Below are positions 6,550-15,922 of a DNA stretch of 64,000 nucleotides, piece by piece (positions within the stretch are counted from its first letter, which is position 1; every line of letters begins with the position of its first letter). The DNA comes from JBEVJK01 sp040510195. GTDB taxonomy: Bacteria; Pseudomonadota; Alphaproteobacteria; Rhizobiales; Rhizobiaceae. Position numbers and translations under genes: made by a program. The notes below the pieces were generated by a model that was not told the DNA's origin, searched no databases, and was given only the letters and a program-made list of their open reading frames with translations. The DNA is taken from assembly GCA_040510195.1 (NCBI GenBank), contig JBEVJK010000136.1:62001-126000 (forward strand). The letters are read 5' to 3'.

Positions 6550-8981
6550 GCGGGATCGTAGAGCGGCTTCAGCGTCAACCGCGCTTTGCGGGGCTCGGTG
6601 GCGACCACCAGTTCGTAGTCGCCGGAGTTGAGGAAGTCGTCGGTGACGCCTTCGGCGTGGCGCACATAGCCAAGGCCGATCGGCCGGCCGATCGTGTAGC
6701 CGTAGCCGCCAGAGGACAGGTAGCCGACCGGCACCCCGTTGCGCAAAATTGTCTCCCGGCCGAGCAGCACGACGTCCTCGTCGTCGGTGACGAAGGTGGC
6801 GAGGCGCTTGACGAGCGGCCGGTCGGCCTGTTGCTCGAGCACGGCGCGGCCGATGAACGGCTTTTTCGTCCGCAGCTTGACGGCCCAGCCGAGACCGGCC
6901 TCGAAGGGCGTGTCGTTGGGCGTGATGTCCGTGCTCCAGGCGCGGTATCCCTTTTCCAGCCGCAGAGATTCCAAAGCGCGGTAGCCGACCGGCGCGATGC
7001 CATGGCGGCGCCCGGCGGCCATCAGGGCGTCGAAGACGTCGCCGGTGGCGGCGATCGGCACGTGCAGCTCCCAGCCGAGCTCGCCGACATAGGTCACCCG
7101 CATGGCCCGCACGCGGTGGCCGGCGATGCCGATCTCCCGCACATGGCCGAAGGGAAACGCGGCGTCGGCAACGTCGGCCTCGGCCACGGCGGCGAGCACC
7201 TGGCGCGACAGCGGCCCCATCAGCGAGAGCGTGCCGTAGGCTTCGGTCACGTCGGTCAGCCGTGCGTCCGCACCCGCTTTGACGTGGTCGGCGATCCAGC
7301 CGAGATCATGGGTGCGGAAGCCGGTGCCGGTGACGATGTAGAAGCGGTCCTCGGCAAGCCGGGCCACCGTCAGGTCGGCCTCGATGCCGCCGCGCGAGTT
7401 GAGGAGCTGGGTGTAGGTGAGCCGACCCGCCGGCCGGTCGACGTCGTTGGCGCAGATCAGGTCGAGCGCGGCCAAGGCGTCGCGGCCGGCGAGCTCGTAT
7501 TTGGCGAAGGAGGACTGATCGAAGATGCCGACTTTCTCGCGCACCTGGCGGTGCTCGGCGCCGACCGGCCCGAACCAGTTCTGGCGGCCCATGGAATAGA
7601 GGTCGGCGGGCTCGCAGCCGGGCGGGGCGAACCAGTTGGGGCGCTCCCAGCCGAGCTTCGAGCCAAACACGGCGCGGTGCGCCTTCAGCCGGCCGTAGAG
7701 CGGCGACAGGATGCGCGGCCTGCCGCTTTCGTACTCCTCGTGCGGGAAGGCCACCGTGTAGTGCTTGCCATAGGCCTCCAGCGTGCGTGCGCGGACCCAG
7801 GCGCGGTCGCGGTGGAGGTCCGAGAAGCGTCGGAGGTCGACCACCCAGAGGTCGAGCGGCGCCTCGCCCTTGGCCACCCACTCGGCCAGCGCCCAGCCGG
7901 CACCGCCGGCCGAAGCGATGCCGAAGGCGTTGAAGCCGGCGCCGACGAACATGTTGTCGCATTCCGGCGCCACGCCGAGGATGAAATTGCCGTCGGGCGT
8001 GAAGCTTTCCGGCCCGTTGATCATCTGCTTGACGCCGACGCGCTCGAGCGCCGGCACCCTGGCCACCGCCTCGACCATGTGCTGCTCGAAATGCTCGTAA
8101 TCGTCCTCGAACAGACGGAACTCCCAGTCGGCGGGGACGTCGCCGCCGGGCAGCCCGGTCTCCCAGGCCTTGGGATCGGGTTCGTAGCCGCCCATCACGA
8201 GACCGCCGACCTCCTCCTTGAAGTAAGTGCGCCGGTCGGGGTCGCGCACGGTCGGGGCGTCAGGCGAAAGGCCGTCGATGGCCTCGGTGACGATGTACTG
8301 GTGGCGAACGGGCTGCAGCGGGACGTTGATGCCGGCCATGGCACCGAGCTGCCGCGCCCATTGCCCGGCGCAGTTGACGACCGTCTCGCATGCGATCTCG
8401 CCCCGGTCGGTCACCACCCCGGTTATGCGGCTGCCCTGCATCGAAAAGCCGGTGACGCGGACGTTCTCGAACAAGCGCGCGCCGTGCATGCGGGCGCCCT
8501 TGGCCAGCGACTGGGTGATGTCGGAGGGGCTCGCCTGGCCGTCGCTCGGCAGCCAGGAGGCGCCGACGAGGTCGCCGGTCTCCATCAGCGGCCAGAGGCG
8601 CTTCGTCTCCTCGGGCGATAGAAGATGCATGTCCATGCCAAAGCTGCGCGCGGTGGTGGCGAGGCGGCGGAACTCCGTCCAGCGGTCCGGCGTCGTGGCG
8701 AGGCGCAGGCACCCGGTCATCTTCCAGCCGGTCGCCAGGCCCGTCTCGGCCTCCAGGCCGCGGTAGAGCTCGACCGAATATTTCAGCAGCCGGGTGATGG
8801 ACGCCGAGGAGCGCAGCTGGCCGACCAGTCCAGCGGCGTGCCAGGTGGAACCGGAGGTAAGGCGGCCCTGCTCAAGCAGGACCACGTCGGCCTTATGGTC
8901 GCGCGCCAGGTGGTAGGCCGTCGAGCAGCCGATGATGCCGCCGCCGACGACCACGATGGCGGCGTGGGAAGGCAAGGTCAT
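6528..8981 (-). CDS. FAD-dependent dimethylglycine/sarcosine-dehydrogenase-like enzyme
   Basis: An 817-residue two-part enzyme. The N-terminal DAO-type FAD domain opens with the dinucleotide-binding motif VVVGGGIIGCSTAYHLA. The C-terminal half is a GcvT/aminomethyltransferase folate-binding domain with C-terminal barrel, ending LTLKPLYDPAGDRVRG. This layout is that of dimethylglycine and sarcosine dehydrogenases, which oxidatively demethylate an N-methylated amine and pass the one-carbon unit to tetrahydrofolate. Substrate within the family cannot be told from sequence alone. The ATG is coupled by ATGA overlap to the choline-kinase-like gene upstream, so both are probably expressed together under the divergent DeoR regulator. 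Its 3' end was partly copied into the neighbouring tandem duplication. Confidence 0.88.
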   Translation of the reverse strand: MTLPSHAAIVVVGGGIIGCSTAYHLARDHKADVVLLEQGRLTSGSTWHAAGLVGQLRSSASITRLLKYSVELYRGLEAETGLATGWKMTGCLRLATTPDRWTEFRRLATTARSFGMDMHLLSPEETKRLWPLMETGDLVGASWLPSDGQASPSDITQSLAKGARMHGARLFENVRVTGFSMQGSRITGVVTDRGEIACETVVNCAGQWARQLGAMAGINVPLQPVRHQYIVTEAIDGLSPDAPTVRDPDRRTYFKEEVGGLVMGGYEPDPKAWETGLPGGDVPADWEFRLFEDDYEHFEQHMVEAVARVPALERVGVKQMINGPESFTPDGNFILGVAPECDNMFVGAGFNAFGIASAGGAGWALAEWVAKGEAPLDLWVVDLRRFSDLHRDRAWVRARTLEAYGKHYTVAFPHEEYESGRPRILSPLYGRLKAHRAVFGSKLGWERPNWFAPPGCEPADLYSMGRQNWFGPVGAEHRQVREKVGIFDQSSFAKYELAGRDALAALDLICANDVDRPAGRLTYTQLLNSRGGIEADLTVARLAEDRFYIVTGTGFRTHDLGWIADHVKAGADARLTDVTEAYGTLSLMGPLSRQVLAAVAEADVADAAFPFGHVREIGIAGHRVRAMRVTYVGELGWELHVPIAATGDVFDALMAAGRRHGIAPVGYRALESLRLEKGYRAWSTDITPNDTPFEAGLGWAVKLRTKKPFIGRAVLEQQADRPLVKRLATFVTDDEDVVLLGRETILRNGVPVGYLSSGGYGYTIGRPIGLGYVRHAEGVTDDFLNSGDYELVVATEPRKARLTLKPLYDPAGDRVRG

Positions 8982-9868
8982 GGAGCAGTCTTTCCGAAGT
9001 GACGGCGATAGGCGTCGAGCGCCGTCTCCAGCCGGGCGAGATTGTCCGCCGTATAGGCGACGTAGTCGGCGCCAGGGGCGTCGAGATGAAGCTCCGAGAC
9101 CATGCTCCACATCGCCTCGCGCAGCAGCGAGGCGCATTGCATGGCCGCGTAGGCGCGGCGCAGCGCCGGGGCGGGCGGCGCGCCGAAATAGGCGCCGAGC
9201 AGCGCGTCCGCCTCGGCGGCCGTCATGCCGGAATTGGAGGCGGCGCCGGCGAGGTCGAAGAGCGCGGTCGAGAAGCCTGCATATTCGAAGTCGATCAACC
9301 ACAGGCGCTCGCCGTCGTCGAGGATGTTGGCGGGCAGGAGGTCGTTGTGGCCGAAGACGATGGGCAGCGGAACCTGAGCGGCCTCCAGCTCGTCGGCGAG
9401 CGCCAGATAGGCGGGCAGCTCGGAGATCATGCGGCTATGGCCGGCCGACAGCGTCCGGGCATAGTCGCGGATGACGTGGAACACCCAGAACATGAAGCCG
9501 GGGCCGGACACGTGGCGCGGCATCTCCTCGTGAAAGCGGCGGATGAGCCGCGCCACCCGCTCCGGCTCGCGCCGGACATCGGCCGCCTCGCAGGTGCGTG
9601 CACCGAGGTAGCGCGTCACCATCACGCCGTCGGTGGCGAACAGCACGTCGGGGCCGAGCCCGGCAGCGGCGGCGGCCCGCGCCGTCATCACCTCGCGGTC
9701 GCGGAAGACCTGGTGGAAGGGAAAGTCGCGGCCGAACCGCACGACATGACGGCCGGCACCGTCCTCGACGAGGAAATTCTCGTTGCTCAGGCCGCCGGAA
9801 AGGACGGAGATCGCGATCGCGCCCTTCCAGCACGGCAGCGCGGCGATACGCTCTTCCACGGTGGTCAA
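8978..9868 (-). CDS. Choline-kinase-like phosphotransferase (APH family)
   Basis: A 296-residue aminoglycoside-phosphotransferase/choline-kinase-fold enzyme. The catalytic loop is HNDLLPANIL (Asp base and Mg-binding Asn), and the second metal motif is IDFEYAG, the form typical of choline/ethanolamine kinases rather than resistance enzymes. The N-terminal GGLSNENFLVE is the nucleotide loop. I chose the TTG at 9868 because GGGAGGAAGG lies eight bases upstream; no ATG fits. Its stop overlaps the ATG of the demethylating dehydrogenase, which suggests that the phosphorylated substrate or its amine feeds the same pathway. Confidence 0.82.
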   Translation of the reverse strand: MTTVEERIAALPCWKGAIAISVLSGGLSNENFLVEDGAGRHVVRFGRDFPFHQVFRDREVMTARAAAAAGLGPDVLFATDGVMVTRYLGARTCEAADVRREPERVARLIRRFHEEMPRHVSGPGFMFWVFHVIRDYARTLSAGHSRMISELPAYLALADELEAAQVPLPIVFGHNDLLPANILDDGERLWLIDFEYAGFSTALFDLAGAASNSGMTAAEADALLGAYFGAPPAPALRRAYAAMQCASLLREAMWSMVSELHLDAPGADYVAYTADNLARLETALDAYRRHFGKTAP

Positions 9869-10045
9869 CGAAGCCTTCCTCCCGGCGCCCACGGGCGCGG
9901 CGCTTTCAATTCGCGCGCACGCCCCCTGCCTGTCAATGCAAAGATGTGGTAAATTGTGCCTTTCTGACCGGTTGGTAGTGAGTTTGCCGGGCCAATTTGC
10001 CCGACCGTCGGTTGAGTGCGCCCGAGAACCCTGCAAGAGTGCGGC
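9869..10045. promoter_or_regulatory. Divergent promoter region between the kinase/dehydrogenase operon and deoR-type gene
   Basis: A 177-bp non-coding region, locally AT-richer (around 9940-9980: AAGATGTGGTAAATTGTGCC), between two divergent transcription units. This is the natural place for both promoters and for the DeoR operator. I did not find a convincing repeat to call as the operator. Confidence 0.45.
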
Positions 10046-10834
10046 ATGACTCATTCCAAGCGCCACGGCGAGATTCTGCGGCTCCTCAGCGAGGAAGGAA
10101 CCATCACCATCGCCAATCTGGCCGAGCGGCTCGGCGTGTCGCTGGAGACGATCCGGCGCGACGTGAAGCCGCTGGCGGGCGACGGATCGATCCTCAAGAT
10201 GCATGGCGCGATCGGCCTGCCGGCGCATATCGGCGAGGCGCCGTGGGAGCGCCGCATGCGCGAGGAGAGCCAGGCCAAGCGGCAGATCGCCCGCCGGGTG
10301 GCCGCGACGATCCAGGACGGCGAATCGGTGATGATCGACACCGGCACCACGACGAGCTTCCTGGCCCGCGAGATGCTCGGCCACCGTCGCCTCACGGTGG
10401 TCACCAACTCATCCGACATCGCCCGCACGCTGGCGACGGTCAATGGCAACAAGGTCTACATGGCCGGCGGCGAGCTGCGCTCCGACAACGGCGCCGCCTT
10501 CGGCGTCTCGGCGATCGAGTTCGTGTCCCGCTTCACCGTCGACCATGCGGTGATCTCGATCGGCGCCGTCGACGCGGCCGGCGGGCTGATGGACTACAAC
10601 CTCGAGGAGGCGGAGTTCGCCCGCATGGTGCTGTCGCGAGCGGCACGCACGGTGGTGGTGACCGACCACACCAAGTTCGGCCGCCACGGGCTCGTCCAGG
10701 TGTGCGGCTTCGGCGGCGTCAAGGAGATGGTGACCGACAGGGCGCCACCGGCCGACATCGCCGCCGCGCTCGCCGCGGCCGGCACCAGGCTGACGGTCGT
10801 CGGCGAGGAGACCGCGGCGGACGCGCCGGGCTGA
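10046..10834 (+). CDS. DeoR-family transcriptional regulator
   Basis: 262 residues. The N-terminal DeoR helix-turn-helix is complete (RHGEILRLLSEEGTITI, then LAERLGVSLETIRRD). The C-terminal sensor domain carries the phospho-ligand signatures DTGTTT (with GTTTSFLAR) and VVTDHTKFGRHG. DeoR proteins usually bind phosphorylated metabolites, which fits a neighbouring kinase. ATG at 10046 is preceded by AAGAG; an in-frame GTG ten codons upstream is an alternative. It is divergent from the kinase/dehydrogenase operon, its likely target. Confidence 0.9.
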   Translation: MTHSKRHGEILRLLSEEGTITIANLAERLGVSLETIRRDVKPLAGDGSILKMHGAIGLPAHIGEAPWERRMREESQAKRQIARRVAATIQDGESVMIDTGTTTSFLAREMLGHRRLTVVTNSSDIARTLATVNGNKVYMAGGELRSDNGAAFGVSAIEFVSRFTVDHAVISIGAVDAAGGLMDYNLEEAEFARMVLSRAARTVVVTDHTKFGRHGLVQVCGFGGVKEMVTDRAPPADIAAALAAAGTRLTVVGEETAADAPG

Positions 10835-10876
10835 GCGGCCCTTCCCAGCGGCCGGGCGCTCGTCTTAACTGGCGCC

Positions 10877-11788
10877 ATGGCGTTCACCATCAGGCAGCTG
10901 CAATACTTCGTCGCCGTGGCCGAGCAGGGAACCGTCTCGCGGGCGGCGCAGAACCTGTCGATCTCGCAATCCTCGGTGACCGAGGCGATCAAGGAGCTGG
11001 AATCCGACCTCGGCGTCGCGCTCTTCGAGCGCCATCCGCGCGGCTTGACGATCACCCACCGGGGTCACCAGTTCCTGCGCCATGCGACCAAGATCCTGGC
11101 CGAGGTGTCGGATGCCAGGCGCGCCTTCTTCGGCGACCCGCCGGCCACCACCGGCCGGCTGCAGCTCGGCGTCACCTCGCTGGTCGCCGGCTACGTGCTG
11201 TCCGACCTTCTGGCGCGCTTCCGCCGCGCTCATCCGGCCGTCGAGATCACGGCGATCGAGGACAATGGCGACTATCTCGAGCATCTTCTGGTGGGCGGCA
11301 AGCTGGACGTCGCGGTGATGGTCACGTCCAACCTGCGCGACCGCATGGCGCTGCAATCGGAGATCATCGAGGTCTCGGCCTACCGGCTGTGGCTGCCGCT
11401 CGGTCACCCGCTGGCGTCGGCGGAGATCATCGGCGTCGGCGATATCGCGGGCGAGCCGCTGATCATGCTGTCGGTGGACGAGATCGAGGAGAACACGGGG
11501 AAGCTGCTCAGCGCCATCGGCGCAAGACCGCAGATCGCCTTTCGAACCCGCTCGGTGGAGGCGGTGCGCAGCCTGGTCGCCACCGGGGCGGGCGTGGCGC
11601 TCCTGCCCGACCTCGTCTACCGGCCTTGGTCGCTCGAAGGCGACCGTATCGAATCGCGCGATATCTCCGGCTCGCTGCCCGTGGTGCAGGTCGGCATGGT
11701 CTGGCGGCGCGGCTCCGGCCTGCCGCCTGCGGCCCGTGATTTCATTGGAATGGCGCAGGCGCAGCGCACCGCCAGGCAGCGCTCCTAG
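10877..11788 (+). CDS. LysR-family transcriptional regulator
   Basis: 303 residues: N-terminal winged HTH (IRQLQYFVAVAEQGTVSRAA, then SQSSVTEAIKELE) and a periplasmic-binding-like effector domain. It lies just upstream and on the same strand as the putrescine uptake operon, with a 129-bp gap to the binding-protein gene. It is a plausible regulator of that operon, replacing the GntR/MocR-type YdcR found beside E. coli ydcSTUVW. This regulatory link is inference. Confidence 0.88.
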   Translation: MAFTIRQLQYFVAVAEQGTVSRAAQNLSISQSSVTEAIKELESDLGVALFERHPRGLTITHRGHQFLRHATKILAEVSDARRAFFGDPPATTGRLQLGVTSLVAGYVLSDLLARFRRAHPAVEITAIEDNGDYLEHLLVGGKLDVAVMVTSNLRDRMALQSEIIEVSAYRLWLPLGHPLASAEIIGVGDIAGEPLIMLSVDEIEENTGKLLSAIGARPQIAFRTRSVEAVRSLVATGAGVALLPDLVYRPWSLEGDRIESRDISGSLPVVQVGMVWRRGSGLPPAARDFIGMAQAQRTARQRS

Positions 11789-11917
11789 TTGCTATCGGAA
11801 AAACCGATACCGCCTTTCTGAGAAATGAATTTGCGAAGATCTCCGTTTGGGCTCACCTTGCCGGAGGGAACAAGGCCGCCGCTCCGAGTGCGGCCGCAGA
11901 TGGGAGATGTAGCGATC

Positions 11918-13078
11918 ATGAAATCGATCCTGAAGTCATGCACGGCGCTGACGCTTGCGGCGAGCTTCGGCGGGCAGGCGCTCGCCCAGGACATGCTGAA
12001 GGAGGTCGGGACCGGGGAAGGCCAGGTCAACATCATCGCCTGGGCGGGTTATATCGAGCGCGGCGAGACCGACAAGAACTACGACTGGGTGACCGAGTTC
12101 GAGAAGGCGACCGGCTGCAAGGTCAACGTCAAGACCGCCGCGACGTCGGACGAGATGGTCGCCCTGATGAACGAAGGCGGCTTCGACCTGGTCACCGCTT
12201 CGGGCGACGCCTCGCTCAGGCTGATCGCCGGCAAGCGCGTCCAGCCGGTCAACGTCGAGCTCGTCAAGAGCTGGTCGACTGTCGACGATCGACTGAAGGA
12301 CGCCCCGTGGTTCACCGTGGACGGCGTGCATTACGGCGTGCCCTATCAGTGGGGGCCGAACGTGCTGATGTACAACTCCGACGTATTCAAGGAGGCGCCG
12401 AAGAGCTGGAACGTCGTCTTCGAGGAGATGGAGCTGCCGGACGGCAAGTCCAACAAGGGCCGCGTGCAGGCCTATGACGGCCCCATCCACGTGGCGGACG
12501 CCGCCAACTATCTGATGGCGCACAAGCCGGAGCTCGGCATCAAGAACCCCTACGAGCTGAACGAGGACCAGTACAAAGCGGCGCTCGACCTGCTGCGCCA
12601 GCAGCGCACGCTGGTCGGCCGCTACTGGCACGACGCGATGATCCAGATCGACGACTTCAAGAACGAGGGCGTGGTGGCGTCGGGCTCCTGGCCGTTCCAG
12701 GTGAACCTGCTGGCGGCCGACAAGCAGCCGGTGGCCTCGACGGTGCCCGAGGAGGGTGCGACGGGCTGGGCCGACACGACCATGATGCATGTCGACGCGG
12801 CCAATCCCAACTGCGCCTATATGTGGATAGAGCATTCCCTGTCGCCCAAGGTGCAAGGCGACCTCGCGGCCTGGTTCGGCTCGAACCCGGCCGTGCCGGC
12901 CGCGTGCAAGGGCAACGCGCTGCTCACCGACGAGGGCTGCAAGACCAACGGCTTCGAGGACTTCGAGAAGATCAAGTTCTGGAAGACGCCGGTCACCAAA
13001 TGCGCCAGCCAGAACGATCAGTGCGTGCCCTATTATCGCTGGGTGTCGGACTATATCGGGGTGATCGGCGGGCGGTGA
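11918..13078 (+). CDS. ydcS: Periplasmic polyamine-binding protein (YdcS-like)
   Basis: 386 residues with a Sec signal peptide cut near ALAQ. The mature part follows E. coli YdcS almost block for block: IIAWAGYIERGETDK, KTAATSDEMVALM, DLVTASGDASLRLI, YGVPYQWGPN and a VIGGR-type end. It is the extracytoplasmic receptor of an ABC importer of the spermidine/putrescine class. Start chosen at the ATG giving the signal peptide, with GGGAG eleven bases before it; an upstream in-frame ATG at 11825 would add 31 unlikely residues. First gene of the ydcSTUV-patD-type operon, so putrescine is the likely cargo. Confidence 0.88.
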   Translation: MKSILKSCTALTLAASFGGQALAQDMLKEVGTGEGQVNIIAWAGYIERGETDKNYDWVTEFEKATGCKVNVKTAATSDEMVALMNEGGFDLVTASGDASLRLIAGKRVQPVNVELVKSWSTVDDRLKDAPWFTVDGVHYGVPYQWGPNVLMYNSDVFKEAPKSWNVVFEEMELPDGKSNKGRVQAYDGPIHVADAANYLMAHKPELGIKNPYELNEDQYKAALDLLRQQRTLVGRYWHDAMIQIDDFKNEGVVASGSWPFQVNLLAADKQPVASTVPEEGATGWADTTMMHVDAANPNCAYMWIEHSLSPKVQGDLAAWFGSNPAVPAACKGNALLTDEGCKTNGFEDFEKIKFWKTPVTKCASQNDQCVPYYRWVSDYIGVIGGR

Positions 13079-13112
13079 ACCGGCGCCTCTTCGCAGGTCG
13101 ACGGGTGCCTGG

Positions 13113-14111
13113 ATGACTCCGGCCGTCTCCTTTCAAGGGGTGTCGCGCCATTTCGGCGCCGTCCGCGCGGTGGACGGCGTCGACCTCGACATCGTGGCCG
13201 GCGAGTTCTTCGCCCTGCTCGGGCCGTCGGGCTCGGGCAAGACGACCTGCCTGAGGCTGATCGCCGGCTTCGAGCAGCCGACGGCAGGCGCCATCAGAAT
13301 TTTCGGCGAGAAGGCGGACGGCGTGCCGCCCTACCGGCGGAACGTCAACACGGTGTTCCAGGACTATGCGCTCTTCCCGCACCTCGACGTGGTCGACAAC
13401 GTCGCCTACGGCCTGATGGTGAAGGGCGTCGCCAAGGCGGAGCGGCGACGGGCAGCGGAAGAGGCCCTGGCGCTCGTCAAGCTTCCCGGCTACGGGGCGC
13501 GGCGCCCGAGCCAGCTGTCGGGGGGGCAGCGGCAGCGGGTCGCGCTGGCGAGGGCGCTGGTGAACCGGCCCAAGGTGCTGCTGCTCGACGAGCCGCTCGG
13601 CGCGCTCGACCTCAAGCTGCGCGAGCAGATGCAAGAGGAGCTGAAAGCGCTGCAGCGGTCGCTCGGCATCACCTTCGTCTTCGTCACCCACGACCAGGGC
13701 GAAGCGCTGTCGATGTCGGACCGCGTGGCGGTGTTCAACGACGGGCGGATCATGCAGGTTGGGACGCCGGAGGAGATCTACCAGAAGCCGCAGACGCGCT
13801 TCGTGGCCGATTTCGTCGGTTCCTCCAACGTATTGCCGCCGGATTTCGTCCAGCGCTATTCCGGGCAACACCGCTGGGGCAGCCTGCGGCCGGAGGCGAT
13901 CCGCGTCGGGTTCAGCACCGGCGGCGACGGCGTGCCGGCGCGCCTGGTCTCGGCGAGCTATCTGGGCGCGACCACGCGCCTTTCGCTCGACGCCGAGGGG
14001 CTCCGCCTGCACGCGACGGTGCCTTCGGGCGCGCGGCTGCCCGAGGCCGGAGAAGAGGTCGTGCTCACCTTCAACCGCGACCAGCTTCACCTGATGGAGG
14101 ACGGGGCGTGA
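13113..14111 (+). CDS. ydcT: Polyamine ABC transporter ATPase (YdcT/PotA-like)
   Basis: 332 residues. Walker A GPSGSGKTT, Q-loop VFQDYALFPH, signature LSGGQRQRVALARAL, Walker B VLLLDEPLGALD and switch VTHDQ are all intact, followed by a C-terminal TOBE domain. It energises import of polyamine delivered by the upstream binding protein. Its stop overlaps the GTG start of the first permease, indicating coupled translation. Confidence 0.9.
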   Translation: MTPAVSFQGVSRHFGAVRAVDGVDLDIVAGEFFALLGPSGSGKTTCLRLIAGFEQPTAGAIRIFGEKADGVPPYRRNVNTVFQDYALFPHLDVVDNVAYGLMVKGVAKAERRRAAEEALALVKLPGYGARRPSQLSGGQRQRVALARALVNRPKVLLLDEPLGALDLKLREQMQEELKALQRSLGITFVFVTHDQGEALSMSDRVAVFNDGRIMQVGTPEEIYQKPQTRFVADFVGSSNVLPPDFVQRYSGQHRWGSLRPEAIRVGFSTGGDGVPARLVSASYLGATTRLSLDAEGLRLHATVPSGARLPEAGEEVVLTFNRDQLHLMEDGA

Positions 14112-15088
14112 CGGGCGCCCCCGCCGCGCTCGACCTGGCCGCCGACGGCGCTTCGCAGGCGATCCTGCCGCGCCGCGGCGGCCTGCTGGGGCGTCTCTCC
14201 GACCTGTTCTGGCGGCGGCCGGGCCTGCTTCTCCTGTTGATGCTGCTGCCGCCGGTCCTGTGGCTCGGCATCGTCTATCTGGGATCGCTGTTCGCGCTGC
14301 TCCTGCAGAGCTTCTTCTCGATCGACGAGTTCTCCGGGCTGATCAACCGCGAGTTCACGCTCAAGACCTATGGAGAGCTGCTTCTCCCGTCCAATCTCGA
14401 CATCATCCTGCGCACGGTGGTGATGGCAGCGGTGGTCACGCTGGCGTCCGCCGTCGTGGCCTTCCCGATCGCCTATTTCGCGGCGCGCTACGCCCGGGGA
14501 ACCTGGAAGGCGTTGTTCTATCTCGGCATCATGCTGCCGCTGTGGTCCAGCTACCTGGTCAAGATCTATGCCTGGAAGCTGATCCTCGCCAAGGAAGGCA
14601 TCCTCACCTGGCTGTTCGCCAAGCTGCATCTGTCCTGGCTCCTGGACGCCTGGCTGTCGCTGCCGGTGGTCGGCGGCAACTCGCTCTCGGTGTCCTTCAC
14701 CGGCACCTTCATCGTGTTCGTCTATGTGTGGCTGCCCTTCATGATCCTGCCGATCCAGGCGGCGCTGGAGCGGGTTCCCTTCAACCTGGTCGAGGCATCG
14801 GCCGATCTCGGCGCGTCGCCGGCGCAGACCTTCCGGACCGTGCTGCTTCCGCTGGCGCTGCCGGGGATCGTCGCCGGCTCGATCTTCACCTTCTCGCTGA
14901 CGCTCGGCGACTACATCATCCCGCAGATCGTCGGCACATCGCGGCTGTTCATCGGGCAGGCCGTCTATGCCCATCAGGGCACGGCCGGCAACATCCCGCT
15001 CGCCGCCGCCTTCACCGTGGTGCCGGTGGTCATCATGGCGTTCTATCTTTGGGGTGCGAAGCGACTGGGGGCGTTCGATGCGCTCTGA
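14108..15088 (+). CDS. ydcU: Polyamine ABC transporter permease (YdcU/PotB-like)
   Basis: 326-residue inner-membrane permease of the PotB/PotH class with about six helices. The ATPase-contacting loop is visible (LVEASADLGASPAQTFRTVLLPLALPGI). GTG start overlaps the ATPase stop (GTGA). The N-terminal ~40 residues are a cytoplasmic basic segment ending RRPGL before the first helix. It is paired with the second permease, whose start lies inside this gene. Confidence 0.9.
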   Translation: MTGAPAALDLAADGASQAILPRRGGLLGRLSDLFWRRPGLLLLLMLLPPVLWLGIVYLGSLFALLLQSFFSIDEFSGLINREFTLKTYGELLLPSNLDIILRTVVMAAVVTLASAVVAFPIAYFAARYARGTWKALFYLGIMLPLWSSYLVKIYAWKLILAKEGILTWLFAKLHLSWLLDAWLSLPVVGGNSLSVSFTGTFIVFVYVWLPFMILPIQAALERVPFNLVEASADLGASPAQTFRTVLLPLALPGIVAGSIFTFSLTLGDYIIPQIVGTSRLFIGQAVYAHQGTAGNIPLAAAFTVVPVVIMAFYLWGAKRLGAFDAL

Positions 15089-15893
15089 CAGCCCAGAGAG
15101 GGCACCGCTCGGCATCAAGCTCGCGGCGGCGGCCGGGCTCGCCTTCCTGCACCTGCCGATCCTGCTGATCTTCGTCTATGCCTTCACGACCGAAGAGAAA
15201 TCCTATCAATGGCCGCCGCCCGGCTTCACCACGGCGTGGCTCGGGGTCGCCTGGAGCCGGCCGGACGTCTGGCAGGCGCTGGCGCTTTCCGTCCGGGTCG
15301 CGGCGGTGTCGACCTCGATCGCGCTGGTGCTGGGCACGCTGGCGGCGGCGGCCGTCAGCGGCAGCCGTTTCTTCGGCCGGGAGACGATCTCGCTGCTCAT
15401 CATCCTGCCGATCGCGCTGCCCGGCATCATCACCGGCATCGCGCTGCGCTCGGCGTTCAGCCTGGCCGACATCCCATTCTCGTTCTGGACGATCGTGCTC
15501 GGCCACGCGACCTTCTGCGTGGTGGTGGTCTACAACAATGCGGTGGCACGCTTCCGCCGCACGTCCGGCTCGCTGATCGAGGCCTCGATGGATCTCGGCG
15601 CCGACGGCTTCCAGACCTTCCGTCATGTCATCCTGCCCAACATCGGCACGGCGCTGATGGCCGGCGGCATGCTGGCCTTCGCGCTGTCCTTCGATGAGGT
15701 CATCGTCACCACCTTCACCGCCGGCCAGCAGCAGACCTTGCCGATCTGGATGCTGGAAGAGCTCGTGCGGCCGCGCCAGCGCCCGGTGACCAACGTGGTC
15801 GCCATGGTCGTCGTGCTGGTCACGCTGCTGCCGATCCTGGCTGCCTATTTCCTCACCCGCGACGGCGACCAGGTGGCCGGATCGGGCAAGTAG
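15078..15893 (+). CDS. ydcV: Polyamine ABC transporter permease (YdcV/PotC-like)
   Basis: 271-residue inner-membrane permease of the PotC/PotI class. The coupling loop reads LIEASMDLGADGFQTFRHVILP. The ATG at 15078 lies 11 bases inside the preceding permease gene. It completes the importer and is followed after 29 bp by the aldehyde dehydrogenase, which has its own Shine-Dalgarno (GGGAG). Confidence 0.9.
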   Translation: MRSDSPERAPLGIKLAAAAGLAFLHLPILLIFVYAFTTEEKSYQWPPPGFTTAWLGVAWSRPDVWQALALSVRVAAVSTSIALVLGTLAAAAVSGSRFFGRETISLLIILPIALPGIITGIALRSAFSLADIPFSFWTIVLGHATFCVVVVYNNAVARFRRTSGSLIEASMDLGADGFQTFRHVILPNIGTALMAGGMLAFALSFDEVIVTTFTAGQQQTLPIWMLEELVRPRQRPVTNVVAMVVVLVTLLPILAAYFLTRDGDQVAGSGK

Positions 15894-15922
15894 AACGAAA
15901 AAGAACGAAAGGGAGATCCCCC

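Noticed and set aside
6483..8621. Long open frame (712 codons) opposite the dehydrogenase gene
   Set aside because: It is an antisense shadow typical of high-GC coding DNA: Arg/Gly/Ala/His-rich translation and no domain, while the opposite strand encodes a recognisable two-domain enzyme.
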